This document shows positions 1 through 7,656 of a DNA stretch of 11,926 bases, one piece after another (the stretch's first letter is position 1; each line of letters starts with the position of its first letter). The notes under the pieces are model-generated. The model saw only the letters and a list, made by a program, of their open reading frames with translations, was not told the DNA's origin and did not search any database. The position numbers were made by a program, and so were the translations under genes. The stretch covers positions 1-11,926 of the forward strand of contig SKHS01000229.1 of NCBI GenBank assembly GCA_007116835.1, read 5' to 3'. This stretch comes from Halomonas sp. Lineage in GTDB: Bacteria > Pseudomonadota > Gammaproteobacteria > Pseudomonadales > Halomonadaceae.

Positions 1-2
1 AA

Positions 3-359
3 GCCTTTGCCCGTAACATCTTAGTAGCGCAAGAAAACATTGTGTTTATCGACTTTGAAACCGACCCAGGTAAGTACCACACGCCGGTTAACTGCATGGT
101 AAGAGATTGGTACTGCTTTATTTTTTCACTTTACGGCAAGCTGAGTAAGCGCGAACTTCATCGTGAGCGACTGGCTCCTGCGCTACTATCTGGACTGCGT
201 CAGGCACAGCCTCAAGTTCGAGAGAACTTTCTGGCATCGCTGACCCGCCTGCAGCGTTTAAGACGGATCCCCTTTCACCGTTTTGGAAGCGATGGCAAAA
301 AAATTGCGCTTAGCCTCGCTGCGTTATCCACATTAGATCAACAGTTAAGAGCCACGTAG
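3..359 (+). CDS. C-terminal part of a kinase-fold protein (partial, 5' end outside window)
   Basis: The reading frame is open from the first bases, so this is the 3' portion of a longer gene; the GTG at 42 is probably internal. The visible start reads ARNILV, then IVFIDFE eleven residues later. This resembles the catalytic-loop Asn and the metal-binding Asp of protein-kinase-like folds (HxDxxxxN...IDFE), as in RIO/BUD32-like, aminoglycoside-phosphotransferase-like or LPS-core (InaA/KdkA) kinases. The remainder is a helical, Arg/Leu-rich C-lobe ending in DQQLRAT. It ends 9 bases before gmhB on the same strand, suggesting an operon. An LPS-related substrate would fit that neighbour, but this is inference only. 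The catalytic HxD lies off the window, so the exact family cannot be settled. Confidence 0.6.
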   Translation, partial: AFARNILVAQENIVFIDFETDPGKYHTPVNCMVRDWYCFIFSLYGKLSKRELHRERLAPALLSGLRQAQPQVRENFLASLTRLQRLRRIPFHRFGSDGKKIALSLAALSTLDQQLRAT

Positions 360-368
360 AGTAGCGTA

Positions 369-956
369 ATGCCATTTACAAACCAAAACAGCACCACACC
401 AAAGCCTGACAAGCTTGTGATTTTAGACCGCGACGGCGTTATCAACCATGACTCCAATGCCTATATAAAAACATTAGCAGAATGGATCCCCTACCCTAGC
501 GCTATCAGTGCGATTGCCAAGCTAACCCAGGCAGGTTTTACTGTTGCTGTTGCAACCAACCAATCAGGAATTGCGCGAGGCTATTATGATGAAGCCACAT
601 TACACGCAATGCATGAACGCTTAACGTCTCTAGTTGAAGCCGAGGGGGGGCATATTGCTTGTATTGCTTACTGCCCTCATGGACCTGATGCACACTGTAC
701 ATGTCGTAAACCAAAGCCTGGCCTGCTTCTACAGATTCAGCACGCGCTGGGTATGGATAGCCTAACAGGCAGTTGGATGGTGGGTGATAGCCTACGTGAC
801 CTCCAAGCAGGCGACGCTGTTGGCTGTCGCACGGTACTGGTTAAAACAGGTAAGGGAGAAAAGACGCTTGTGAGTAACGCTGGTCTTGAGAAGGCCACTA
901 TTTATCAAGATCTGGCTCAATTTGTCGATTGGCTGTGTGAGCATCGCGCTACTTAA
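369..956 (+). CDS. gmhB: D-glycero-beta-D-manno-heptose 1,7-bisphosphate 7-phosphatase
   Basis: Cytoplasmic HAD-superfamily phosphatase that removes the 7-phosphate from heptose bisphosphate on the way to ADP-heptose for the LPS inner core. The 195 residues show HAD motif I DRDGVIN (nucleophile Asp20, acid/base Asp22), motif II TNQSG (63-67), and a zinc-binding loop with Cys102, His104, Cys110 and Cys112 followed by RKPKPG with the motif III lysine. Motif IV is GDSLRD (139-144). The HDSNAYIKTLAEW stretch after motif I matches Pseudomonas-type GmhB. The ATG at 369 lies just after the upstream stop, with only a weak purine-rich site before it, so translational coupling is likely. It converges on gyrB. 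No strong + strand terminator follows: the hairpin at 987-1025 has C-A mismatches on this strand. Confidence 0.95.
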   Translation: MPFTNQNSTTPKPDKLVILDRDGVINHDSNAYIKTLAEWIPYPSAISAIAKLTQAGFTVAVATNQSGIARGYYDEATLHAMHERLTSLVEAEGGHIACIAYCPHGPDAHCTCRKPKPGLLLQIQHALGMDSLTGSWMVGDSLRDLQAGDAVGCRTVLVKTGKGEKTLVSNAGLEKATIYQDLAQFVDWLCEHRAT

Positions 957-986
957 TCGCTTTTTCTCCCCCTTCTACTCCTCCTT

Positions 987-1025
987 AAAAAAAAGCACCG
1001 CCTCTAGAAAAGAAGCGGCACTTTT
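987..1025 (-). terminator. Intrinsic terminator of gyrB
   Basis: Read on the minus strand this is a 10-bp stem (arms 1012-1021 and 995-1004, with three G-U wobbles), a 7-nt loop and then a run of eight U (complement of the A tract 987-994). On the plus strand the wobbles become C-A mismatches and only four T follow, so the signal is directional and belongs to gyrB, about 60 bases beyond its stop codon. Confidence 0.85.
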
Positions 1026-1054
1026 GATGGTGAGGCCGTTGATGCTTGCTTCAG

Positions 1055-1070
1055 TGTTTCACGTGAAACA
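1055..1070. promoter_or_regulatory. parS: parS centromere-like site (ParB binding), copy 1
   Basis: Perfect 16-bp palindrome TGTTTCACGTGAAACA, matching the conserved bacterial chromosomal parS consensus bound by ParB/Spo0J. The dyad extends to 24 bp (1051-1074). It lies in non-coding DNA between the gyrB stop and its terminator, about 6.5 kb from the DnaA boxes. Two further identical 16-mers lie in recF. The ParB role is established for this sequence; its use here is inferred. Confidence 0.92.
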
Positions 1071-1084
1071 CTGAGCACTCGCCG

Positions 1085-3505
1085 TTAAATATCGAGATTA
1101 GCGACCAGCGCATTTGTCTCGATGAACTCGCGACGCGGCTCAACCTCATCACCCATTAGAGTGTTGAACATCATATCGGCAGCAACCGCATCTTCGATAG
1201 TTACGCGCAGCATGCGGCGACTGTCAGGGTCCATGGTGGTTTCCCACAGCTGGTCTGGGTTCATTTCACCCAGCCCTTTATAACGCTGAAAAGAGAGCCC
1301 ACGCTGGCCTTCTTTCATCAGCCAGGACAGTACTTCGGAAAAGTGAGCAACCGGTGTCTGTCGCTCACCACGAGCGATATAAGCACCCTCTTCTAACAGG
1401 CCGTTCAGCGTATCACCTAGACCTGCTATCGCGCGATAATCTGCACTTTCAAAGAAGTCCAACCCCCACGTGTACTCAGTAGTAACGCCGTGGGCAATTA
1501 ATGATACCGCTGGCAAATAAAGACCACGCTCAGTGTCTTCTTGAAGGTAGAAGTGATAACGCGGACCACCTTCATAAGCCACCATGTCATCCATCGCCTT
1601 CTGCAGCTCAGCGATCCAGTTTTCCATCGTGATGCGGTCTTTTAAGCTTGACTCACCTTGCAGTGCGGTCGCATGAACCACTTGCTTAAGCACTTCAATG
1701 GGATATACCCGGGCCAGGCGATCAATACGCTTCATCACATTGCGGTACTGATTCACTAACGCCTCTAGCTGAGAGCCAGTGATGCCAGGAGCATCTGCAT
1801 TCACATACAGCCTTGCTCCATCTAGCGCAGTAGTGGTCAGGTAGTCGACCATTGCCTGCTCATCTTTCAGATAGAGCTCTTGCTTGCCTCGCTTAATTTT
1901 GTAAAGCGGCGGCTGGGCAATAAAGATGTGGCCACGCTCAATCAACTCGGGCATTTGACGGAAGAAAAACGTTAACAGCAGCGTCCGAATGTGCGAACCA
2001 TCGACGTCAGCATCCGTCATGATAATCACAGAGTGATAGCGCAGCTTGTCGGGATTAAACTCTTCACGACCAATACCGCAGCCCAACGCAGTAATCAGCG
2101 TCCCCACTTCTGCTGACGACAGCATTTTGTCGAAGCGCGCCTTTTCGACGTTTAAGATCTTACCTTTCAGAGGCAGAATAGCCTGGGTGCGACGGTCACG
2201 CCCTTGCTTGGCGCTCCCCCCCGCCGAATCACCCTCGACGAGATACAGTTCTGATTGACTAGGATCTTTTTCCTGACAATCAGCTAGCTTGCCGGGTAGC
2301 CCTGCAATATCTAGCGCCCCTTTACGGCGGGTCATATCCCTAGCTTTGCGGGCCGCTTCACGTGCACGTGCGGCGTCCAGCATTTTATTAACGATTGATT
2401 TAGCTTCGTTAGGCTTTTCAATCAAGTACTCTGAAAATAGCCGCCCCATCTCCTGCTCAACCGCTGTTTTCACTTCACTGGAAACCAGCTTATCTTTGGT
2501 TTGCGAAGAGAATTTTGGGTCAGGCACTTTAACGGAAATAATCGCCGTTAAGCCTTCACGGGCGTCGTCGCCAGACGTGTTGACCTTGGATTTTTTAAGC
2601 AGCCCTTGCGCCTCAATATAGTGGTTGAGCGTACGGGTTAGCGCCGCACGAAAACCGGCTAAGTGGGTACCGCCATCGCGCTGGGGAATGTTATTGGTAT
2701 AACAGAAAATATTTTCAGTGAAGGTATCACTCCACTGCATAGCTACTTCGACTTCAACGCCATCCTCACGCACCGCATTAAAATGGAACACAGGATTTAG
2801 CGTCGTTTTATTCTTATTCAGATGATCAACAAATGCTCGTAGACCACCTTCATAATGGAACAGCTCCTCTTTACCACTACGCTCATCCATCAAGCGGATA
2901 GCAACGCCGGAGTTTAGAAAAGAGAGCTCGCGCAGACGCTTCGCGAGAATATCGAAATGGAACTCGATATTAGCAAAGGTGTTTGGCGACGGCCGAAAAT
3001 GCACGCGGGTACCGCTTTTTTCAGTTTTACCCACCACACCCAGCGGCGCTTGCGGCACACCGTGGTGATATATTTGCTCGAACACCTCGCCCTGACGCCA
3101 GATTGTTAAGCGAAGCTCTTCAGAAAGTGCGTTAACGACCGATACGCCAACCCCATGCAGGCCACCCGACACTTTATAGGAGTTATCGTCAAATTTACCG
3201 CCCGCATGCAGAACCGTCATAATGACTTCTGCAGCTGAGACACCTTCGCCTTCATGTAACTCGGTAGGAACACCCCGGCCGTTATCACTTACGGTTACTG
3301 ACTCATCCGGGTGGATGATTACCCGAATTTCACTGCAGTGGCCTGCCAAAGCTTCATCGATGGAGTTATCCACCAGCTCGAAAACCATATGATGCAGCCC
3401 AGTGCCATCATCAGTATCACCGATATACATACCTGGACGCTTACGTACTGCGTCTAGCCCTTTGAGCACCTTGATGCTTGATGAATCGTAAGCCTGCTCG
3501 CTCAT
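1085..3505 (-). CDS. gyrB: DNA gyrase subunit B
   Basis: ATPase subunit of the A2B2 type II topoisomerase that introduces negative supercoils. Its 806 residues are close to the 804 of E. coli GyrB. Domains in order: GHKL ATPase with ELVDNSIDEA (Glu43, Asn47), SDNGRG (Asp74) and GGLHGVGVSVVNALS; a transducer with the SQTKDKL loop (Lys337); TOPRIM with EGDSAGG (Glu424) and MTDADVDGS (Asp498, Asp500, Asp502); and the C-terminal tail with QRYKGLGEMNP. The ~165-residue insert after TOPRIM is typical of Gram-negative GyrB. Asp426 and Lys447, the main quinolone-resistance positions of E. coli GyrB, are wild type. The ATG is preceded by GGAG at 6-nt spacing. The recF stop lies 39 bases upstream with no terminator seen between, so cotranscription is likely. 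An intrinsic terminator follows. Confidence 0.99.
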   Translation of the reverse strand: MSEQAYDSSSIKVLKGLDAVRKRPGMYIGDTDDGTGLHHMVFELVDNSIDEALAGHCSEIRVIIHPDESVTVSDNGRGVPTELHEGEGVSAAEVIMTVLHAGGKFDDNSYKVSGGLHGVGVSVVNALSEELRLTIWRQGEVFEQIYHHGVPQAPLGVVGKTEKSGTRVHFRPSPNTFANIEFHFDILAKRLRELSFLNSGVAIRLMDERSGKEELFHYEGGLRAFVDHLNKNKTTLNPVFHFNAVREDGVEVEVAMQWSDTFTENIFCYTNNIPQRDGGTHLAGFRAALTRTLNHYIEAQGLLKKSKVNTSGDDAREGLTAIISVKVPDPKFSSQTKDKLVSSEVKTAVEQEMGRLFSEYLIEKPNEAKSIVNKMLDAARAREAARKARDMTRRKGALDIAGLPGKLADCQEKDPSQSELYLVEGDSAGGSAKQGRDRRTQAILPLKGKILNVEKARFDKMLSSAEVGTLITALGCGIGREEFNPDKLRYHSVIIMTDADVDGSHIRTLLLTFFFRQMPELIERGHIFIAQPPLYKIKRGKQELYLKDEQAMVDYLTTTALDGARLYVNADAPGITGSQLEALVNQYRNVMKRIDRLARVYPIEVLKQVVHATALQGESSLKDRITMENWIAELQKAMDDMVAYEGGPRYHFYLQEDTERGLYLPAVSLIAHGVTTEYTWGLDFFESADYRAIAGLGDTLNGLLEEGAYIARGERQTPVAHFSEVLSWLMKEGQRGLSFQRYKGLGEMNPDQLWETTMDPDSRRMLRVTIEDAVAADMMFNTLMGDEVEPRREFIETNALVANLDI

Positions 3506-3544
3506 TGACCACTCCGTCGTGAAGTCTGTCTCGTTCCATGTCGC

Positions 3545-4648
3545 CTACCCATCCGGCAATAACTGGCTCAACCCAAGATCAGTATGTTTCACGTGAAACA
3601 TGCCGATTTCCGTAGAGGGTTTCCATATACCGCGAAGCGCGGTGGGTTCGACGCTAGTAATAAATGCCTGACACTGCATCTCTTCAAGTAAATTACAAAA
3701 CCGTAGGCGGTGCTGCTCATCCAGCTCCGCAGGCAAATCATCAATCAAATAAACACAGTGCCGTTGTGCAATACTTTCCAGAAGCCGCCCTTGAGCAAGC
3801 TTTAATGCGCTCACCACTAATTTTTGCTGGCCTCTGGAAAGTACTTCAACAGCGGGCTGTTTATTGAGCCTAATCCGCAAATCCGCGCGCTGCGGCCCCT
3901 GCTGGGTAAAGCCCATCTGCTGATCAGTTTCACGGCTATGGTGAAGCACTTCTGCAAGAGAGCGCTGCTTATCCCACCCTCTCGCATAACGCAGCGTCAA
4001 GCCTGGCAAAGGAATCAGCTTATTGAGTGTTGCATCGAATACCGGCAGGAACTCACTGAACCATGCCTGCCGTAGCGTATCCATTTGTTCGCCCCATAGC
4101 GCTAACTCTTGCTCCCATACCGCCATTTCGCTTGGTACTATTCTACCACGCCTAAGAAGCGCATTCCGATGTTTCACTGCTCGGCGCACCCGCTTCCAGG
4201 CTTCTAGAAAGTGATGTTTCACGTGAAACACTCCCCAATCTAGAAACTCCCGACGTCCAGCAGGCGACCCTTCCAGCAGACGAAAGGCATCCGGGTTAAT
4301 CAGCTGTAGCGGCATCGCTTCCACTAACGCTGCCAAGCGAACACCTTTTTCCCCTCGTAAGCGCAGCTCAAGCTCTCGCTGTGCCCGCATGCGCCTTACC
4401 CCCAGGGAAACCTCAGGGTCACCTGCCAAGCGGCCGTAGAGCGTCATATATGGCGCTTCTGTTTGAATGGCGTGTTTTAGCTGCCGAGTGCGAAAAGATC
4501 TCCCCATACCTAGAATATGCAGGCCTTCCAGCAAGCTGGTTTTACCGCTGCCATTCATGCCGTAAATCACGTTAACACGTGGTGAAGGGTGCATCTCTAG
4601 CGGCGCTAGATTACGCAACCCCTGAAAGTTGAGCCGCGTTACACTCAT
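3545..4648 (-). CDS. recF: DNA replication/repair protein RecF
   Basis: SMC-like ATPase of the RecFOR pathway, which loads RecA at single-strand gaps next to duplex DNA. Its 367 residues compare with 357 in E. coli. Visible motifs are Walker A GMNGSGKT (30-37), the RecF-typical REFLDWGVFHV (about 134-143), the ABC signature LSRGQQK (270-276), Walker B VYLIDD (299-304) and D-loop AELD. The start reads ATG-AGT-GTA-ACG with only a weak Shine-Dalgarno. Two perfect parS palindromes sit inside the gene, encoding VFHVKH (140-145) and MFHVKH (350-355). It follows dnaN with a 105-base gap that contains a terminator-like hairpin, so its expression may be lower than that of dnaN. Confidence 0.98.
   Translation of the reverse strand: MSVTRLNFQGLRNLAPLEMHPSPRVNVIYGMNGSGKTSLLEGLHILGMGRSFRTRQLKHAIQTEAPYMTLYGRLAGDPEVSLGVRRMRAQRELELRLRGEKGVRLAALVEAMPLQLINPDAFRLLEGSPAGRREFLDWGVFHVKHHFLEAWKRVRRAVKHRNALLRRGRIVPSEMAVWEQELALWGEQMDTLRQAWFSEFLPVFDATLNKLIPLPGLTLRYARGWDKQRSLAEVLHHSRETDQQMGFTQQGPQRADLRIRLNKQPAVEVLSRGQQKLVVSALKLAQGRLLESIAQRHCVYLIDDLPAELDEQHRLRFCNLLEEMQCQAFITSVEPTALRGIWKPSTEIGMFHVKHTDLGLSQLLPDG
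3585..3600. promoter_or_regulatory. parS: parS site, copy 2 (inside 3' end of recF)
   Basis: Perfect TGTTTCACGTGAAACA with the dyad extended to 18 bp (3584-3601). It is read in the recF frame as Met-Phe-His-Val-Lys-His, 12 residues before the C-terminus. Sequence identity with copies 1 and 3 argues for a ParB site rather than chance. Confidence 0.9.
4215..4230. promoter_or_regulatory. parS: parS site, copy 3 (inside recF)
   Basis: Perfect TGTTTCACGTGAAACA embedded in the codons for Val-Phe-His-Val-Lys-His of the RecF motif FLDWGVFHV. The dyad does not extend beyond 16 bp. It lies about 615 bases (centre to centre 630) from copy 2 and in the same codon phase. Confidence 0.9.
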
Positions 4649-4700
4649 CCGCTGTTGTCACTGAGTAAGACCATCAAGCTTGTCATCCGTGCCAAACGCG

Positions 4701-4730
4701 AAAACGGCGCTCCTGCTATCAGAAGCGCCG
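4701..4730 (-). terminator. Terminator or attenuator between dnaN and recF
   Basis: On the minus strand the arms 4720-4730 and 4705-4715 form an 11-bp stem (one G-U wobble) with a 4-nt loop, directly followed by UUUU (4704-4701) and a little later UUU. It starts 23 bases past the dnaN stop and lies about 50 bases before the recF start. The U tract is short, so partial termination (attenuation) of readthrough into recF-gyrB is more likely than a full stop. Confidence 0.65.
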
Positions 4731-4753
4731 CCCTCGTTAGTGATTAATAGCAG

Positions 4754-5857
4754 TTATAGGCGCATCGGCATAACAACGTAAAGCGCATCACCGCCGCCAG
4801 GCTCTTCTAGCAATGCACTGCTATTTGGGTCCGCCAACGTCATTTGCACGCGATCTTCGTCCAATACCGACAGCACATCTACTAGATAGCCAACGTTAAA
4901 GCCGACTTCCATCGCACTGCCATTATATTCCACGGCCACATTCTCTTCGGCTTCTTCCTGCTCAGGGTTATTGGCCATGACCTTTAGGTTGTTCTCCTCA
5001 AGATACAACCGTACACCACGATATTTCTCATTAGAAAGAATCGCCGTGCGAGATAACACTTGGCGTAGCTCTGCGCGCTCAGCGATTAACACCTTATCAC
5101 CGTTACGCGGCACAACGCGCTCATAATCAGGAAACTTGCCATCAATCAGTTTAGAGGTAAACGTAAAGTCGCCTGTATGGGCACGAACATGGGATGACCC
5201 CAAGGTCAGACTGACCGGCTCATCGCTGTCATCTAACAGGCGAGAGAGTTCTAAAATACCTTTACGCGGCACAATAAGTTTCTGGGGTTGATCAACCACC
5301 ACATCAATAGGCCGTGAGCACATCGCCAAGCGGTGGCCGTCGGTCGCCACCGTGCGGAGCAAGTTGCTTTGAATTTCGAGCAACATACCATTGAGGTAGT
5401 AACGAACATCCTGCTGCGCCATGGCAAACGATGTTGACTCAATTAAGTGCTTCAAAATACCACGAGGAACGCTTAATTCCTGGCTGCCATCGGCATCTTC
5501 AATATTAGGGAACTCAGCAACCGGCAGCGTCGAAAGCGTAAAGCGAGATCGGCCACTGCGTAGTACCGCACGCCCGTCTTCCACACCCAGCTGAATTTCT
5601 GATTGATCCGGTAGCGATTTACAGATATCCATCAGTTTACGAGCCGGGACGGTCGCCGCACCCTCTTGGTCTACTTGGCTTGCTACCGTGCGCCCAATCA
5701 GCTCAACCTCTAGGTCTGTGCCCGTTAAAGCAACCTGATCGCCCTCTACCTGGATCAGTACATTAGAGAGCACAGGCAGCGTTTGGCGCCGTTCGACTAC
5801 GCCTGCCACCAGAGTCAGCGGGCGAAGCAACGCCTCTCGGGAAATGGTAAATTTCAT
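4754..5857 (-). CDS. dnaN: DNA polymerase III subunit beta (sliding clamp)
   Basis: Ring-shaped homodimeric clamp that tethers DNA polymerase III and many repair proteins to DNA. The 367 residues (366 in E. coli) comprise three repeated clamp folds of about 120 residues. The N-terminus MKFTISREALLRPLTLVAGVVERRQTLPVLSN and the C-terminal YVVMPMRL, part of the protein-binding pocket, are characteristic. ATG start with GGAG at 5-nt spacing. It begins 55 bases after the dnaA stop in the same direction, the usual dnaA-dnaN operon. A terminator-like hairpin follows before recF. Confidence 0.99.
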   Translation of the reverse strand: MKFTISREALLRPLTLVAGVVERRQTLPVLSNVLIQVEGDQVALTGTDLEVELIGRTVASQVDQEGAATVPARKLMDICKSLPDQSEIQLGVEDGRAVLRSGRSRFTLSTLPVAEFPNIEDADGSQELSVPRGILKHLIESTSFAMAQQDVRYYLNGMLLEIQSNLLRTVATDGHRLAMCSRPIDVVVDQPQKLIVPRKGILELSRLLDDSDEPVSLTLGSSHVRAHTGDFTFTSKLIDGKFPDYERVVPRNGDKVLIAERAELRQVLSRTAILSNEKYRGVRLYLEENNLKVMANNPEQEEAEENVAVEYNGSAMEVGFNVGYLVDVLSVLDEDRVQMTLADPNSSALLEEPGGGDALYVVMPMRL

Positions 5858-5912
5858 CGATACTCCGGTTTATATCATAAAGGGCCTGCCTAGCAGACTC
5901 AGATAAAATGGG

Positions 5913-7382
5913 TTAACTAGTTAGCAGGCGAAGAAGATTTTTGTAATCCTCGCGGATGTCCGCATTCTCTTCTTGTAACGCTTTTACCTTACGACAGGCA
6001 TGCAGCACGGTGGTATGGTCACGCCCTCCAAAAGCGTCACCTATCTCCGGCAAGCTGTGATTGGTCAGCTCTTTGGCTAACGCCATCGCTACTTGTCGTG
6101 GTCGTGCAACGGAGCGAGAGCGCCGTTTTGAAAGCAAATCTGCGACTTTAATCTTGTAATATTCAGCAACGGTACGCTGAATATTATCGACCCCTACCTG
6201 CTTATCCTGCAGTGCCAATAGATCTTTAAGCGACTCGCGAATAAAATCCTGGGTAATGGTTTTCCCCATAAAATGCGAGTCAGCAATCACCTTTTTAAGC
6301 GCCCCTTCCAGCTCACGCACGTTAGAGCGAATTTTCTGGGCGATGAAAAATGCGGCATCGTGAGGAAGGTCCACTTTCGCCTGATCAGCCTTTTTCATCA
6401 AAATGGCTACGCGAGTTTCCAGCTCGGGCGGCTCAATCGCAACGGTCAGACCCCAGCCAAAACGAGACTTTAAGCGCTCTTCAACGCCGCTGATCTCTTT
6501 AGGATAACGATCAGAGGTCAGGATCATCTGCTGACCGCCTTCTAGCAGCGCATTAAAGGTATGAAAAAACTCTTCTTGTGAGCGCTCTTTGCCAGCAAAA
6601 AACTGGATATCATCAATCAGTAGCGCGTCAACACTGCGATAAAACCGCTTGAAGTCGTTTATCGCGTTTAACTGCAGCGCTTTGACCATGTCAGCCACAA
6701 AACGCTCAGAGTGAAGATAAACCACCCGAGCATTTTCACGACGCCCAGCTAGAGCGTTACCGACCGCATGCATTAAGTGGGTTTTACCCAAACCGACGCC
6801 ACCATATAAAAACAGTGGGTTATACGCTCCCCCGGGGTTTTCAGACACCTGGCGGGATGCCGCCCGAGCAAGCTGGTTCGATTTACCCTCGACAAACGTA
6901 TCGAAAGTAAAATTAGGGTTAAGACCACTGCCGTGCTTCAAGCTACCTTCAACTTGAACTTGGCGTTCGTTGCCACGTCGGTTTGAAGAATTATCATCAC
7001 GCAACCTATCAATATCTCGCTCATCGCTATTATCGCGACGTGAGGAGGTATGCACCGCAGGCGCTGACGGTCGAGCCGGCGTCGCTGAAATGGGATTCCC
7101 TAACTCCCTTGGCTGCGGGGCGGGCGCAGCCGCTTGGCGACTCCCCACCGTTAAGCTGACTTTAGGAGGCTTAGACGGTGCAAGCTCACGCATCAGCTCG
7201 CTAATACGCTTTGCATACTTGTCACTCACCCAGTCGCGCACAAAGCGGTTCGGCGCCAATAAGCGGAGCTCATTGGTCTCTCCTTCTTCTGCCTGCAGCG
7301 GACGTATCCAGGTATTGAACTGCTGTGAATTCAGTTCGTCCTGCAGGTAGTCCAGGCACTGTTGCCAAAGCGCGAGTGACAC
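5913..7382 (-). CDS. dnaA: Chromosomal replication initiator protein DnaA
   Basis: AAA+ initiator that binds DnaA boxes at oriC, unwinds the origin and loads the DnaB helicase. It has 489 residues. Domain I is about 1-80 (SLALWQQCL...TWIRPLQ). Domain II is a longer-than-E. coli, low-complexity Ala/Pro then Arg/Asn/Asp-rich linker (about 81-150). Domain III has Walker A GGVGLGKT (194-201), Walker B LLIDD (254-258), sensor 1 LTSD, an arginine-finger region ERLKSRF (302-308) and sensor 2 region RELEGAL. Domain IV has RPRQVAM and the DnaA signature ending GGRDHTTVLHA for box recognition. The start is GTG, as in E. coli dnaA, at the same position relative to the conserved N-terminus; the nearby ATG at 7386 is out of frame. 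The gene abuts oriC, so autoregulation through the box at 7436-7444 is plausible. Confidence 0.99.
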   Translation of the reverse strand: MSLALWQQCLDYLQDELNSQQFNTWIRPLQAEEGETNELRLLAPNRFVRDWVSDKYAKRISELMRELAPSKPPKVSLTVGSRQAAAPAPQPRELGNPISATPARPSAPAVHTSSRRDNSDERDIDRLRDDNSSNRRGNERQVQVEGSLKHGSGLNPNFTFDTFVEGKSNQLARAASRQVSENPGGAYNPLFLYGGVGLGKTHLMHAVGNALAGRRENARVVYLHSERFVADMVKALQLNAINDFKRFYRSVDALLIDDIQFFAGKERSQEEFFHTFNALLEGGQQMILTSDRYPKEISGVEERLKSRFGWGLTVAIEPPELETRVAILMKKADQAKVDLPHDAAFFIAQKIRSNVRELEGALKKVIADSHFMGKTITQDFIRESLKDLLALQDKQVGVDNIQRTVAEYYKIKVADLLSKRRSRSVARPRQVAMALAKELTNHSLPEIGDAFGGRDHTTVLHACRKVKALQEENADIREDYKNLLRLLTS

Positions 7383-7435
7383 TCATCTCACCATCAGTTG
7401 AAAACGGCCGACCATTGTAGCGCCCAACGAGACGG

Positions 7436-7444
7436 TTATCCACA
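7436..7444 (+). promoter_or_regulatory. DnaA box
   Basis: Perfect consensus TTATCCACA, 53 bases upstream of the dnaA start codon, so it may also mediate dnaA autoregulation. Confidence 0.88.
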
Positions 7445-7467
7445 CGCTCTCAGTGCTCTTTTCACCC

Positions 7468-7476
7468 TGTGGACAA
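7468..7476 (-). promoter_or_regulatory. DnaA box (one mismatch)
   Basis: Reads TTGTCCACA on the minus strand, one change from consensus TTATCCACA. It lies 23 bases from the perfect box at 7436 and points toward it. Confidence 0.72.
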
Positions 7477-7592
7477 CTTGCCTTAAGGGCTAAGGAAAAA
7501 TCGCTGACACCTTGAGGACAACTCTATTTTGAGCAGGGTTATTGTCTGTTGACCACACCTAATCAACAGCTTATTTAACGCTTATTCGTCAC

Positions 7593-7601
7593 TTATTCAC
7601 A
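7593..7601 (+). promoter_or_regulatory. DnaA box
   Basis: TTATTCACA fits the TTATNCACA consensus. It sits at the left edge of the AT-rich region. Confidence 0.82.
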
Positions 7602-7647
7602 GATTTTTTATAGCTTCAAGCTACTGATGTTAATAACTTAAAATAGC

Positions 7648-7656
7648 TTATCCACA
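7648..7656 (+). promoter_or_regulatory. DnaA box inside the AT-rich region
   Basis: Perfect TTATCCACA flanked on both sides by AT-rich DNA and by the TAACTTAA direct repeats. Its position makes it a candidate anchor for DnaA loading onto the unwinding element. Confidence 0.88.

Noticed and set aside
886..1074. + strand open frame overlapping the gmhB end and parS copy 1
   Set aside because: It overlaps gmhB in another frame, spans the gyrB terminator and ends in the parS palindrome, with no recognisable protein features or ribosome site.
2046..2621. Two + strand open frames antisense to gyrB
   Set aside because: They lie wholly within the strongly conserved gyrB coding sequence and have no family resemblance.
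5881..5930. Inverted repeats GCCTGC/GCAGGC and TAACTAGTTA between dnaA and dnaN as a terminator
   Set aside because: Arms are short, widely spaced and bulged, with no U tract; dnaA-dnaN are expected to be cotranscribed.
6970..7350. 126-codon + strand open frame antisense to the 5' part of dnaA
   Set aside because: Antisense shadow of DnaA domains I-II, whose biased composition keeps the opposite frame open; no start signal or known family.
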